A stretch of 41,255 nucleotides of DNA. Origin: Isohypsibius dastychi (lineage: Eukaryota; Tardigrada; Eutardigrada; Parachela; Isohypsibiidae). The position numbers and the translations under genes are program-made. Location of the stretch: the NCBI GenBank assembly GCA_034696485.1, contig JAQIWT010000066.1, positions 1-41,255 on the forward strand, in the 5' to 3' direction. Positions 10,597-21,705 of the stretch are shown one piece after another. Each line of letters starts with the position of its first letter. Positions within the stretch are counted from its first letter, which is position 1. The notes under the pieces were generated by a model. The model had not been told where the DNA came from. It did not search any database and worked only from the letters and a program-made list of their open reading frames with translations.

Positions 10597-12557
10597 TCCA
10601 GAGTTCCGATAACCCTCACGAAAACGAAGCGTTTGGTAATCGTGAAACCGCTACTCTATAACAAGCTGAGAATTGGCACAGTCGTCATTCTCCTCCATAA
10701 TGTTCATACAAAGAAAGGGTTATCTAACGGAATACGAGGATGATACCTACGGGTTCACGCCAAAAGGCGTGAAGTTCACTTGGTCCCTGGTATTGTACAT
10801 TTTGATAAATGCAGGTTGATATTACGTGTGCGCCAGTCAATCGATGGGGCGCAGACGTGCCGATAATATTGGCGCACAAGTATAAAACCAAATGAAATCT
10901 TGAAGGTGGCGTGTACGTCCCCACCAGAAAGTATGGTACACATCGGCCTGCATTACACGTAAGCATAATGTACCATAAAACCTGGCGGGGACGAGGCGTG
11001 AATACGAGTGTCATGAGTTTTTGTATGCCTTTTTCCGTGGAGAGGAGCCTCGTAGTACAGTAGTGTAGAGCACTCCCTTCTCTCGAAAATCATGATTTAG
11101 CTCCCGTTTTCGAAATCCTAATGGTCTTGGACTTAATGGTTTAAAAATTAAATGGCAGGCTCTAGGGGCTGTCGCGCAGCGTAGAGGCGCGCGCTGGCTC
11201 GTCAGTGATAACACCACTCAGTCCTACCGAGTCTTGCTTTTGACTTGGCTCGCCACTGTGACTTCTGACCAATCAGACCTGTGTTACTCTATACCCCGCC
11301 TCTATCACATGGTCAATCACATATCTTGCTCCAATTCCCAAGCCAGCAACATGTTGTTATTTTGAAGTGCACATGTTGAGACGCAGTTGCGTCGTATTGC
11401 CGCACCGTTTTAAATTCTTTGTGTTCAATACATCCTTCTTAAAATGGCTGATTCTCTCAATACGTCCGAACTAAATATACGTAAATATACTGAATATACT
11501 AAATATGAATAAAATATGCGAATTGTGAACACTTTTTTTGGGACGGCGGGTGTTCACTTCTACAGAATTTACTGTATCAGCAAAGAGTGAATTACTAGAG
11601 CATTGCAAGCCAGCTTATCCCGATATTTAACTGTGCCGGAGATGTATGTAGGCATGGCGGTAAGATTCAAAGATTATGCACTGAATAGTGGGAACTGAAA
11701 TATACTCTCAAGAATGCTTTGTACACACTTCAGACGAATTCAGAATATGAATATTCGAATGTACCTTAACAAGGATGATGTGGTTCATGTTCGAAGCCGA
11801 TAATCAGTTAATCAGGGAAAACCTTGACATCAAGATTCTTGGTAAATCCTGTTAGCCGGAAATGTGTGTCTTGGTGACTGGAAATTTCTGTGATTACTCT
11901 AGCTTCCTTTAACAAAAATACGGATTAATTTCAGAAGATAGTGAATGGCTCAGCAACATTTCTCCAGACGCTTGGACTCCAGACGCATTTCTTCAAACTG
12001 ACTCAAAACTGACTTCTGACGGAAGAGCTCACTCCGTGGGGAAAAAAAATCTTTTAAGAATCAGAAAATTGCGCTGAATGCGAAAATTGCCATCTCATGG
12101 CGGTTTGCATTAGTAGGGAGCTTTTGTTGTTATTATGCGGATTTTTTTCAATGAAAATAATAATCGTTTCTCGACACCGCCTTCTACGTTATTTTCTCAT
12201 AGGAACCTAACTTGAAGCTATGGCTACTGTAATTTGAAGAAGGGCACTCTTCAGTTCATTTTGGAAAACGGTGAGAGTGCCTCTGCCTCGAATTCAGCCC
12301 ATTTGAAGTCGAAAAAGACAACCACCACATCGGAACACTGGCTTAGTTCGAGTGCCATCTATTTTTCAGCTTGCGACCGATCACCGAAGCTAGTGTAGGT
12401 TTAATGGCCGTAACCGCAGGTGGTATTTAAAAAGTTGATGAATTCAGGAAGAACATTGTCCTGCTGATAATGTATTTTAGTCCAGCACTGTACCATTTGA
12501 TCAGGTTCAACATACACACTGAGGTTATCAGAGGTAAATAAATAACCGAGTCAATAT
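10597..12557. other. intergenic, contains a degenerate palindromic region
   Basis: No gene recognised over about 2 kb. Between about 10735 and 11010 there are several nested imperfect inverted repeats. Examples are the 'gtacgtccccaccag' region at 10914-10945 pairing with 10972-10998, and 'attacgtgtgcgcca' pairing imperfectly with the sequence ending near 10884. They look like an old foldback element. The rest is plain AT-rich sequence. Confidence 0.5.
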
Positions 12558-13121
12558 CTACAGGTTGGTGTATCCGTCAAACGATATCGGATCATTCCAC
12601 ATGTTAGGGAATGAGATGCCGCTGAGTTCAGGTTCACCTCTTAAAGGTTGGTAAACTTTCAAATGAGCGACATAGTCCCTTCCAGTTGTATCACGCATGT
12701 AAACCTGCAACCCGGTGGGAAATCAGAAAAACCGCCAAAATGTCATCAGATTCTACCGACCTTGAGATAATAATTCGACCCTGCCACCACTTGACTTCGA
12801 TACAATTGAACAGTGTATTCCGTGAATGTTCGACCGACCAACGACTGTACTGCATTCATCACCTGCAAACACCGAATAGTTTAATGAGAAGAACATAGAC
12901 CACAAAAATAGTTGGTGATTCACCTTTTCAGCGACAGCCTGGGATTGTTGATCCGCTGGCCTAGCCTGAGTGAGCCCACCTGTCAGTAGTTGTGCCGACA
13001 AAGAGCCAAGGGAAATGCACAACAGGATCCTGAAACCATTAAGATAAAATAGGGTTACGGTGCACTTGGAGACATTCGAAAAAAGAGACGGTAAAACTTA
13101 CAATCCGCTAAGGAGATACAT
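12558..13121 (-). CDS. secreted stefin-like cystatin (cysteine protease inhibitor, 124 aa)
   Basis: Four minus-strand exons, 13102-13121, 12924-13029, 12761-12862 and 12558-12704, join in frame to a TAG stop. The protein starts with a clear signal peptide ('MYLLSGLILLCISLGSLSA') and continues with the stefin N-terminal 'GGLTQARPA' (Gly24-Gly25). It then carries the cystatin inhibitory loop QVVAG at residues 66-70 ('SQVVAGSNYYLKVYM'), and a C-terminal part like stefin A/B ('DYVAHLKVYQPL'). Cystatins block papain-family proteases by inserting the N-terminal Gly region and the QxVxG loop into the active site. Stefins are normally cytosolic and lack a signal peptide, so secretion is the unusual point. 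No cysteines follow the signal region, unlike type-2 cystatins. The donor after exon 3 (gtcggt) is slightly atypical. Confidence 0.88.
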
Positions 13122-14247
13122 TTTACGAAGGATATTCGAAGAACTTGAAGACAAGGAGAGACACACGTACTGAACCGGGTAACTTTGTTAAAATTCATAA
13201 AGGCGCAAGCGCCTTTGAAGTGGCTCGATTTCTTACCAGCACCATGCAGGTTTTAAAAGTGTCGATTCAGCGATATTTCGTTTGTTTAGTATGTTAGGTT
13301 TGGCTCGTCAGTCTTGAAGTGAATGGGTTCAGTATATGAATGAACAACAACAGTTCTTCGAAAATATTGGCAAGTGAATAAATGAAGCAAGCACCCATGG
13401 CTTGGCAGCATTTGTGTTCAGTATACAGTATATCAAGAGATCTCGGCGATGGTCATCAAATCGGGAACATTTCTGAACATGAGCTAATTACAACTTGTAA
13501 GGAAGCAACAATTCGGATCAGCGTAACAATGCCATGCAATGTGACAGACATGAATTCAACAAAATTGAACGACGATTAAGAATCTTGCGATGATGAGAAT
13601 CTTCGGTTTATCTGGACGTGATCGAATTCAGAGGCATTCGGTCAGATCAGCGTATTGTGAGTTCTTGGTTGTTACAATGACGGCAATATCCAGCTATACC
13701 TTCTCATTCAGCGGAATATCCCAGATACGGTGTCCGAGTAATCATGGGACTATGGTGATTGCTCGTACCAGACACGGGGAACGACACTGGAATTGACGTG
13801 GAAAGATGGCTACATCGATCAGGTTTATTATCCCCCCCCCCCGTCCCCCAGCCCCAGCCCCTTATCTCTCTTATTCTTGTACTCGTACAGAATTTAGTCT
13901 GCAGACGGTCGAAATTGCTGTGTATGTCCTCCCCGCCTTGCGTGATATGGAGCGTTGTTGTTCTGGTTCGGGCAGTTTCTTTTCAAGTTTTAGTATTTGT
14001 TCTTATAGTACAACGAACTCCATGTATGTGTGTTATAAAGAACATATTCAACGCTCAAGAACCTGCAATCCTTGACCTTTTATTTGTTTCATCATTCTTC
14101 GCTCCTGGCAGATTCACTAACACAGACTTGGTCCCTAAATTCTGATCACTGAATCGTAATATTTTTCTAGGGCTACTACATCTCACCAAAAACTCAACAT
14201 ACAAAACAGTCGTCCTTCACCCGATTAAGTCACTCATGGTAGATTCA
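13122..14247. other. intergenic, no gene seen
   Basis: Open frames at 13380-14145 have no domain, splice or signal-peptide support and are interrupted by an 11-base C run (13832-13842). A TTTATT on the plus strand near 14078 could be the poly(A) signal of the minus-strand gene that ends at 14248. Confidence 0.5.
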
Positions 14248-14824
14248 TCATGTTGAGTAAGTTGCCGTAGTTGTGGCGGTTGATGAATTATCACAGATCC
14301 CTCCAACGAGAACCTGTCACGTCACAAGCGAGTCAAGTAAGAGATGCTCTAGAATGATATGTTGCAATATCTACAACATCCACTCACCGTGAAAGTTTGG
14401 CGGTAATTTATTCCATTGATGGTGTAAGTCTCCGCGATGGCTGTTGTAACACCAACTGGTAAAACCATTGCCACCAAGTCTCCAGCAAAACTTTGCTGGG
14501 AGTTGCTGAAGAACGGTGGCGTAAATTGGATGTTTTCCAATACAAGGCTCGCATTGGCCAGTTCAGCTGGCTGGAATTTAGAAATAGCGGTTACGAATCA
14601 TCTTTTCGGTCCGGAATACAGAGAATAGGAATACATACTGCGGTGATGGGTCGACTGTTCGGCAATAAAACCGAACCAGGTGGGCTACCAACAACGTTGT
14701 TTGAAGTGGGTATACAATAATCCCCAACGAAGAACTCGATAACTGAAGATGAGTATGATTGGCTCTTTGAATATTCCACACAAAACAGTAGGGTAATGAG
14801 AACAAAACGAGTTACTGAATCCAT
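14248..14824 (-). CDS. small secreted protein of unknown family (144 aa)
   Basis: Three exons (14639-14824, 14388-14570, 14248-14313), all phase 0 at their joins, with good donors (gtatgt, gtgagt) and acceptors. It begins with a signal peptide ('MDSVTRFVLITLLFCVEYSK'), followed by a short Cys-containing region. The middle is rich in small and hydrophobic residues ('SFAGDLVAMVLPVGVTTAIA'), and a Thr/Ser-rich tail holds one Cys. Only two cysteines are expected in the mature protein, so one disulfide is possible. I do not recognise the family. The signal peptide and consistent splicing support it as a real gene. Confidence 0.65.
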
Positions 14825-15560
14825 ATTAGATATGGTCTGACATGCGGGAACGAAATTGTTGATTTATATCTTGAAGTCGTGTGAGACGGTTTTTGTAGCT
14901 GATTAAAATTCAGATCATATTAATTGTGTAACTGCGGTCAAATTATCGCATCAGATGTTATGACAGATCTGTTCGTTTGGTCGATGAACTAGACAATTTT
15001 AGAGAGTTGTTTCAGATTTCAGACATAGCATTCAGAAACAGCTTTTAAGGCTAGCACACAATTCTTTTAAGAAAAGAAGACTTTAAGATGTTTTGGCGCC
15101 AGCCAGTTCGAGCTCGGCGTTTGCACCATAACTCGGTAAGAAAAGGGACCAGACTCAAACCGTTGCCTGGATAAATTACGATCAAATAATCCTGAATTTT
15201 TAGTCAACCGTTTCATCTCAGCTATGACGGATTGGACAACAGATCAGAAACGGTGATTTATTCTTTTTGATTGCCAATTCTTGGTATCAAAGCATTCCAT
15301 TTGTAAGGAAGAAGATCCGAAACAAGATCGGCAAATGTGTCACTTATCATTGTCATTCCACCGATTCAAAAAGCCAAGGGTCTAGTCCCGCGAGTCTAGC
15401 ATCATCAATCTGAAAGCATCAAAAAAGGAATCTTAACCTCGCAAATATTAAAACAATGTCAAAGTTCAGTTAGATTACGCTTACTGATTGCATACCCTGA
15501 CCAAACTTGAGACGTGTAACATTTCTTTTGTGACTGCAGTACGGTCTAAGCTTGACCGAA
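14825..15560. other. intergenic between two divergent small secreted-protein genes
   Basis: No exon or RNA gene recognised. It should hold the promoters of the minus-strand gene starting at 14824 and the plus-strand peptide gene starting at 15561. Confidence 0.45.
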
Positions 15561-15829
15561 ATGAAAAATCATATTCTTACGTTCGCCCTTTTGGTGTACA
15601 TTTTGTTCGCATTTGCGGTCGGTCCCACAAGGGCAGCAATATCATATGGTTGCAGTAAGTGTTTCTGATGAGATTTCGATTATGGCTTTTTAATGATGCG
15701 TTTTCAGCTCTTGAACTTTGCAAAGAAATCTGCGGAGGAGAGGAGTTCATTACAGAATGTGGAGAGGACGAACTTCGTCGGGGTATATGCCAATGCCAAC
15801 CAGGCCATAAAAATGAGAACATTTTCTAA
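15561..15829 (+). CDS. defensin-like six-cysteine secreted peptide (71 aa)
   Basis: Two exons, 15561-15654 and 15708-15829, split by a 53-base intron (gtaagt...ttttcag), phase 1 to 2. Residues 1-26 are a strong signal peptide. The mature part of about 45 residues has exactly six cysteines, at 31, 36, 40, 49, 59 and 61: C-x4-C-x3-C-x8-C-x9-C-x-C. The CxxxC and CxC pair is the signature of the cysteine-stabilised alpha-beta fold shared by invertebrate defensins, drosomycin-type peptides and some channel-active peptides. It probably folds with three disulfides and acts outside the cell. The mature region is acidic (about nine Asp/Glu against four Lys/Arg), unlike typical cationic antimicrobial defensins. 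A fragment of an EGF-like or inhibitor domain is the main alternative. Confidence 0.75.
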
Positions 15830-16091
15830 CAATCCTCAAAGTTAGAACCAGACCGCTACCTGCCTCGCAAAGAACTGCTTTCTTTCATTTTACGGAGCAT
15901 GCTTTTTTGTTTCCACGTAATCCATTTGGCCATCATAAAGACTAAATGAAGAATTCTAACTCCATCTCCTTTTCGTTCGATTATTATTCAGCTGATAGGT
16001 TCACATCGAGGAAACTCGGTTGTTAAAAGCGCTCACTCTACATCTTATCAAGTCTGACATACAGTATGTAGGCGAATTAAAACGGAGGAAG

Positions 16092-16977
16092 TTATGCTTT
16101 GTAAATTTCACCAGCCTGATTGACACAATAGATATTCTTCTCGGTAATCGAGGCTTGTTTACAAGCTCCCTCGAGTTTCTTCCATCCGTTTCCAGTCCAA
16201 CGGTACACCTGATGTGCGCCATTAGTCACGACGATACGATCAGCGTTATACACATCAATCGTCTTGGCTGCTCCTTCAACACGCTTCCAGTTATTCGAGG
16301 TGGAACTCCAGCGAAAGATTTGATCTTGACTAAAACGTAATCAAACGATCTCACTCCATTACAAAAGAAATGAAAAATCGTATCTTACCTGTTAACAACC
16401 CACATTTCTCCATCATCCCCAATGGATGCCCATCGAGCAGCACCGGGAAGCTTGACCCATCCACCGCGAATATAATGGTAGATTTCGTCTTGTGCGTTCA
16501 CTCCGAGAGCTTCGTTGTAATTTCGGCCGGAGACCTGGACCAAGTTCCCTGAATGATATCAAGGGTCGTTATCATTACTTATCGGATAACTTGATTTCGA
16601 ATGCAAGTTAATAAGATTTTCCAAGATTTCAAAACGTATCATTGAAGATTTTAACTGCACTGACCTGGAACACTTGTCCAGTGTCCATCCTTATACCGGC
16701 TAATATCCCCGCTTCGGCTGACAATCCATGCTGAATCATCAAATCCAGCTCCGACGTTCTTGACATCATTGCGTTCTTTTTCCCAAGTTCCAGTCCGCCA
16801 GAGCCATCGAAAGAGTTGATTTTGCGAGTTGACCATCCATACCGGCACTCCAGTTATGAGGTAGCGATTTCTAGCTGAGATTTGAGTCGCTTTACCGGAA
16901 AGACGTTCCCATGATTGAGAACTTACGCCGGTCAAGGCCAGGGTCAACAAGAGACATAAGACAGCAATTTTTGCCAT
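16092..16977 (-). CDS. secreted tectonin-repeat lectin (236 aa)
   Basis: Three exons (16665-16977, 16389-16548, 16092-16329) join in frame to TAA. The start is the Met of 'MAKIAVLCLLLTLALTGVSS', a signal peptide; a Met 26 codons upstream is open but would bury it. The mature chain consists of about five repeats of the tectonin / fish-egg-lectin type, each with W..L.G.A..I and 'V..N..N.LFRW' strands. Examples are 'WMVNSQNQLFRW', 'EMWVVN', 'DQIFRWS' and 'GNGWKKLEGACKQ'. Tectonins form beta-propellers that bind lipopolysaccharide or methylated sugars and act as innate recognition lectins. Length and repeats match single-propeller secreted members. The sugar bound here is unknown. Confidence 0.9.
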
Positions 16978-18583
16978 TTTGTGTTCGCGGTGAGAAACAG
17001 ATACTTTCGACGGTTCTTGCTTGCGGAACGGTGTGGAACAGCTGACAGCTTTCAAGAAAGTAATCGCTCATTGAAATCTACTTCAAAGTAGTAGATACGA
17101 TCTTTTTAATCGAACATCCATGTATTCTGTGATTAATTTTGTTTACTCTTTGAAAAATTATACTTGACTAGTCCCCCCCCCCCCCGTGATCAGTGGTTTT
17201 GCGCGGCTGTGTCCGCAATCCAAGTGATGAGTGGCCATATTTCGTGGTCCATTTGCCTTTATTTGAAATATTCATCAGTGAAAGCTGAGCGGTTTTGAAA
17301 AAAATTAACGTTTCATTAAAGAAAACACACGAGCGAAAAGTCAATATGATTCAGCCAGTATAGTAAAGGTCTCGTACTACTGACGTGCGTAATTCACTTC
17401 TTGTTTGAAAGTACAAGTGAGCTTGGTACATTAGACAGTTTTTCACAACGCTCTCCGTACAATGAATCTGATGCTTATCAACAGCCGACCTTTTACCGGC
17501 TTGGATGTACACAGTTGGCTCTCTTATTTGCTTGATTTGATTGCCTGAATCACACTTTCTTCCTCTATGAGAGGGTCTTTGTACACAAAAGCTTAACGCG
17601 GAACACGCTTGCAATATTTTCGAGCAAACTTCAAGTGCGTCGTGTCAGTCTCTGCAAAGATCGCGACGGTTCGGTTATCTATCTCTCGGTTTTGCCGAGA
17701 AGTAAACGGCAGGGTTCAACACGTGCCACTCTCAACGTTACACTAAATTGAAAGAAAAGTCTGCGATTGCCTCATTTCTTATTTCTGGAAATATTTACCC
17801 GGCGATTTCTCAAAGTGCATCAGACAGTCGTAACTCATATATGATGTATTCCCAGAAGGCATGTCTTCCCCCATTCTTTCGTGCTCTACAGACGTTTTAT
17901 CACTTTGTTTACCCAAATTCATAAACTAACCGGTCAATTGTCTTTTTATTTGTTTTCGGTCTGCTGCATTGATCCGCCTGATTTGGTCAAAAACGTGAAC
18001 TGTCAGCGGTTATTCATTTTCTTTCGAGCTGTTGACATTGCGTAACCCTTCCTGCCGTGATGAAATCGAGCTGACAACGGATGTTTATCGATCAGTCGAA
18101 GCTTAACGCAGAGCAATTAAAGTGAACCACATGGCCGGCAGCCTGAAACGTGAAAGACTCACTACCTGCGAAACAATGCAAGACTGACTAAGTTCTCTTC
18201 AGGCGGTCTACTCATACTGCATACCAAGTCCTACTCCGACCGATTTAACTTTATAAAAAGCAATAATGCAAACTAAGAATTTCTATTGGTTATTTAGGAC
18301 TGATATACGTCCGTTGCATTTTTGCATCACTTTATTCATGAGAAGATTATGTCAGCTTGTGGCAATCCATTGTTTGCTGCTGTACAATGTCGACCGTTAC
18401 AAAACTTACAGTAGGAGTAGGCTTTAAGCAGCTCAAATTCCCCGCGTTTTGGTAAAACTGCAACCTCATTTCGTTCTACCATGCCGTATTGATTGCATAC
18501 ACCACGTCTTTCGATTCTGCAGATCGATTCGGTCTGTGTTGTGATTCTTATCATCCTGCGCGAAAAAGTCAAGTTTCGGTGAA
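16978..18583. other. intergenic, no gene seen
   Basis: About 1.6 kb without a supported exon. It contains a 13-base C run (17173-17185). Short open frames on the minus strand (17351-17614, 18336-18572) have no splice or domain support. The promoter of the SLC16 gene should be at its right end. Confidence 0.5.
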
Positions 18584-21229
18584 ATGACGAAAGGAATGTT
18601 CATATCATCCTCCAAATCCAGAACAATGGTACCGGTGATACCTGGGGACCCACCTGATGGAGGGTACGGTTGGATTGTTGTTTTAGCTGGCTTTCTTCAG
18701 CATATTTTGATTCTGGGACTTGCGTACACAATTGGAGTTTATTATCCGACGTTTCAAGAAAAGGATGATCTAGCAGCGGATACTTCGACGGTTGCTTGGG
18801 TAGCCACTGCTCATCTCTGCATGTTGTTCGCTAGCGGTAAGCGTAATATTATGGATCTTCAATCCAAAAAGTGCTTTATCGAAGGTCGATCGGTCACGGG
18901 CTGCATTGTTGTGGTTTTGTATTCTTAGCAAATGTACAGCGAATGCTCAGTTTCGAAGAAATTCGGTCAGGTCATGCGATAGTGTTGGATGATTAGCTGA
19001 AAACGATGATAAGAAGAGTCTTTTTTACCAGAATTTCAGACTAGTCTTGGAATTCATGGTAAGATTAGGGGACACAAGCGGTGCTCTTCTGTTTATTTAG
19101 TCGAGGGATCAAAACAGCAGCTTGGAATCTGATATGCGACCTGCTGTTCGGTAGCTCTTATCTGGGCTGCTCATTCACTGGCAAATTTGTTTTCGGATAC
19201 TGTAGTGAGATATGACACCGATAACCGAGGCAGTGCTTTCTGTTTAACAGAAGCGACATCCCGCAACCTTTCTTCAACTCGGAATTTCAAGATTGAAACA
19301 TCAGAGTTGTGACTAACAGAGATGAACGCAGACATAAGACTGTCCAGTATGGGTGCATTGCAAAGTTTTACATTGAGATGAGGGTTTAACAAAAAGTACG
19401 GAACGATACACCATTTACCATATGTTACGTCATGTGCGTAAGTTGTGCGGGGTGACAGTTTACCCGCCATCTTCAGCGGTTGGACATTCTGTTGGGAGGT
19501 TCTAAAACTATGCACTAACCTTGTTTGAATGAAATTGCTCGATTAAAGAGAAGGTTGTTTGGATCTGTTCACAGAACAGATTATTCACTTGTAAAACGGT
19601 CAACTGTCACTCGTAAAAACTATGCTTTTTGTAGGACCACTAGCCGGTTATCTCTTAAGCAGAACGACAACATTGGTTGTCAGTTTCATCGGGAGTATAA
19701 CAGCCAGTGTTGGCTGCATCGTCGCCGCATTCTCTCCGAACATCTATCTCGTCATCGTTTTCTTCGGACTTGTTTCAGGTCAGCCCTTGCATTTCAGTTG
19801 AACCATCCGTTCTTCAAACTCCCTTTTGAATCAACAGGAACAGGGACCGGATTAATGTTCATGTCGATTGTCACGGCAGTTAGCCGTTGGTTCAGCACTA
19901 AACGCTCACTAGCCACCGGACTAGCCGTTTCCGGGGCAGGATTCGGCGTATTCCTATTTTCTCCGCTAATCAGACTGATGATTCAAGAGTGGGGAAGAAA
20001 GGAAGCGTTGTTGATCGAAGGAGCCTTAGCCCTCAACGGTTGCGTATTCTCTCTTTTATTACGCCCTGTTCCCCCAAATCCAGTCAGGAAGCTAAGTACT
20101 GTCGAAAAGGGAGAAGTGCCTATGATCATCTATACAGGGGACAAAAAGGACAAGTTTGATGTGGAAGAAACTGAACCGCTGAAACAAATTCCGGTAAGCA
20201 TTAGTTTCAAATTGAAAATTGCGAGTATGAGTTTATTTCTTGTTCTAGGACGAACAACCGGTTGTGTTAGAGAAGAACACTCACATTACCTCAATCCGTC
20301 AAATGTGGACCGACGTGAATTTCTGGCTTTTTATCTTCTCCCAGATCTTCACCTTCTTTGCGGCCAGTGGTCCTCTGGTCTATCTCTACAGTCGGACAGT
20401 CCTCGACCTGAAGATTGACCCGATGGAGGCAGCGTATGTTGTCTCGGTTATGGGTATCTTCAACACGGTTGGTCGGATTGGATTCGGAGCGCTGGGGAAT
20501 GTTTTAGCCCGATTCCGGTACTACGTTCTAGCTGGGACTATAGTCGGATTCGGAGCGGCAACCGTATTATGCACATGGGGCTATTCGTATATGTCAATTG
20601 CGGCGTATGCGGCTGTCTTTGGTTCTTGCTATGGTGAGTATAAGAAATACCGGTTATTATGCGATGTTATCATGTGAATTTGTTATTTTCAGGTGGAATG
20701 TTTGCACTGACCAGCGTCATTCTGGTTGACCTTTTCGGTCTTAAGTTATTTCAGACCATCTATGGCAATATCGGACTGTTCCGAGGTGCAGCCATTATCT
20801 CTGCACCGCCTCTGTACGGTGAGTAGACATTAGACATGCCTCTTAAATAACAGCGTTTGTCCCTTAAAGTCGTCACACCAAAAACGAATCGTGCGAAAGA
20901 GTCCCGTGTTGTTGTAATGCCCCTGAGACAGAAGTGGGAGGGCGAACTTTTTTTTGCAAAAAAAGAAGTTAGAAGCTAGACCAGTCAGTAAAGTTTTACT
21001 CCCAGGTATATACGTAATTGAGCCAAAATGAGATCGGAAATACGCAATGAATAACCGTGGCCATATTTTCTCGCATCTAAACGCTTGTCTTTCGTTTCTA
21101 GGTTGGCTGATCCGGAATAACGGTGGAGAGCATTCTTTGCTGTTCATCGTCACTGGAATATTGGGAGTTCTTGGCGGATCACTCCTTTTGCTCATCCCTT
21201 TATCCGATCGGATTCGGAGAAGGAAATAG
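18584..21229 (+). CDS. SLC16/monocarboxylate-transporter-like membrane protein (463 aa)
   Basis: Six exons, 18584-18836, 19635-19778, 19838-20193, 20249-20633, 20693-20818 and 21102-21229, all phase-consistent. The first exon carries the SLC16 hallmark 'PPDGGYGWIVVLAGF' at the start of TM1. Six helices follow, then a charged cytosolic loop ('GDKKDKFDVEETEPLKQ') and six more helices beginning 'DVNFWLFIFSQIFTFFAA'. The motifs 'VSRWFSTKRSLATGLAVSG' and 'GIFNTVGRIGFGAL' match the family. Members move lactate, pyruvate, ketone bodies, aromatic amino acids or thyroid hormone across the plasma membrane; the substrate cannot be told here. An alternative start is the internal Met before 'VPVIPGD'. The first intron (798 bp) is unusually long for this window. 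Confidence 0.92.
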
Positions 21230-21311
21230 ACTTTTTTGAACAGACCTGTGCCTTGTGAATCACTCCGGTTCCGCTTAATTTATTTCAAGATTCGATGAAG
21301 CAAACATGAAT

Positions 21312-21317
21312 AATAAA
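21312..21317 (+). terminator. AATAAA poly(A) signal after the SLC16 gene
   Basis: A canonical AATAAA lies 83 bases after the TAG stop of the transporter gene, in the right orientation. Confidence 0.6.
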
Positions 21318-21705
21318 GACATTATCACGGTGCGGTATAACCAATATATACCCTCAAAACTTCAGCCAGTGACGTGTTCGTAAATGTTAGGAAGCGCACA
21401 TTGACCAGAATCAGATGCCACATTTATCAGGGCTTGAAGGGGATTCTCGGAAAATGGAGTTAAATTGTCAATTACAGCTTTCATGCAAGGCGGTGATGGC
21501 TAAATTAGGAGAGTTGTGTCAGGCTTGTAGTAGAACGAGGTCAGTCGAAAACCTCGCAGTTTTGATTAAGTTACCTTGCGTTTCCTCTTTCATGGTCTCG
21601 CGAATATTATAAAAGATGTTGTCTTAAACGTTCAGATGAAATACAGCCAAATAGTGGACGGCAAAAGTTGTAAAGGCAAAAATAATTTGGACCATCTCAA
21701 ATGTT

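Noticed and set aside
11166-11260. tRNA-like A-box sequence (tcgcgcagcgtagaggcg) suggesting a tRNA or tRNA-derived SINE
   Set aside because: No B box (GGTTCGANTCC-type) at the right distance on either strand and no cloverleaf closes.
19171-19515. 114-codon minus-strand open frame
   Set aside because: Lies within the first intron of the SLC16 gene and has no recognisable feature.
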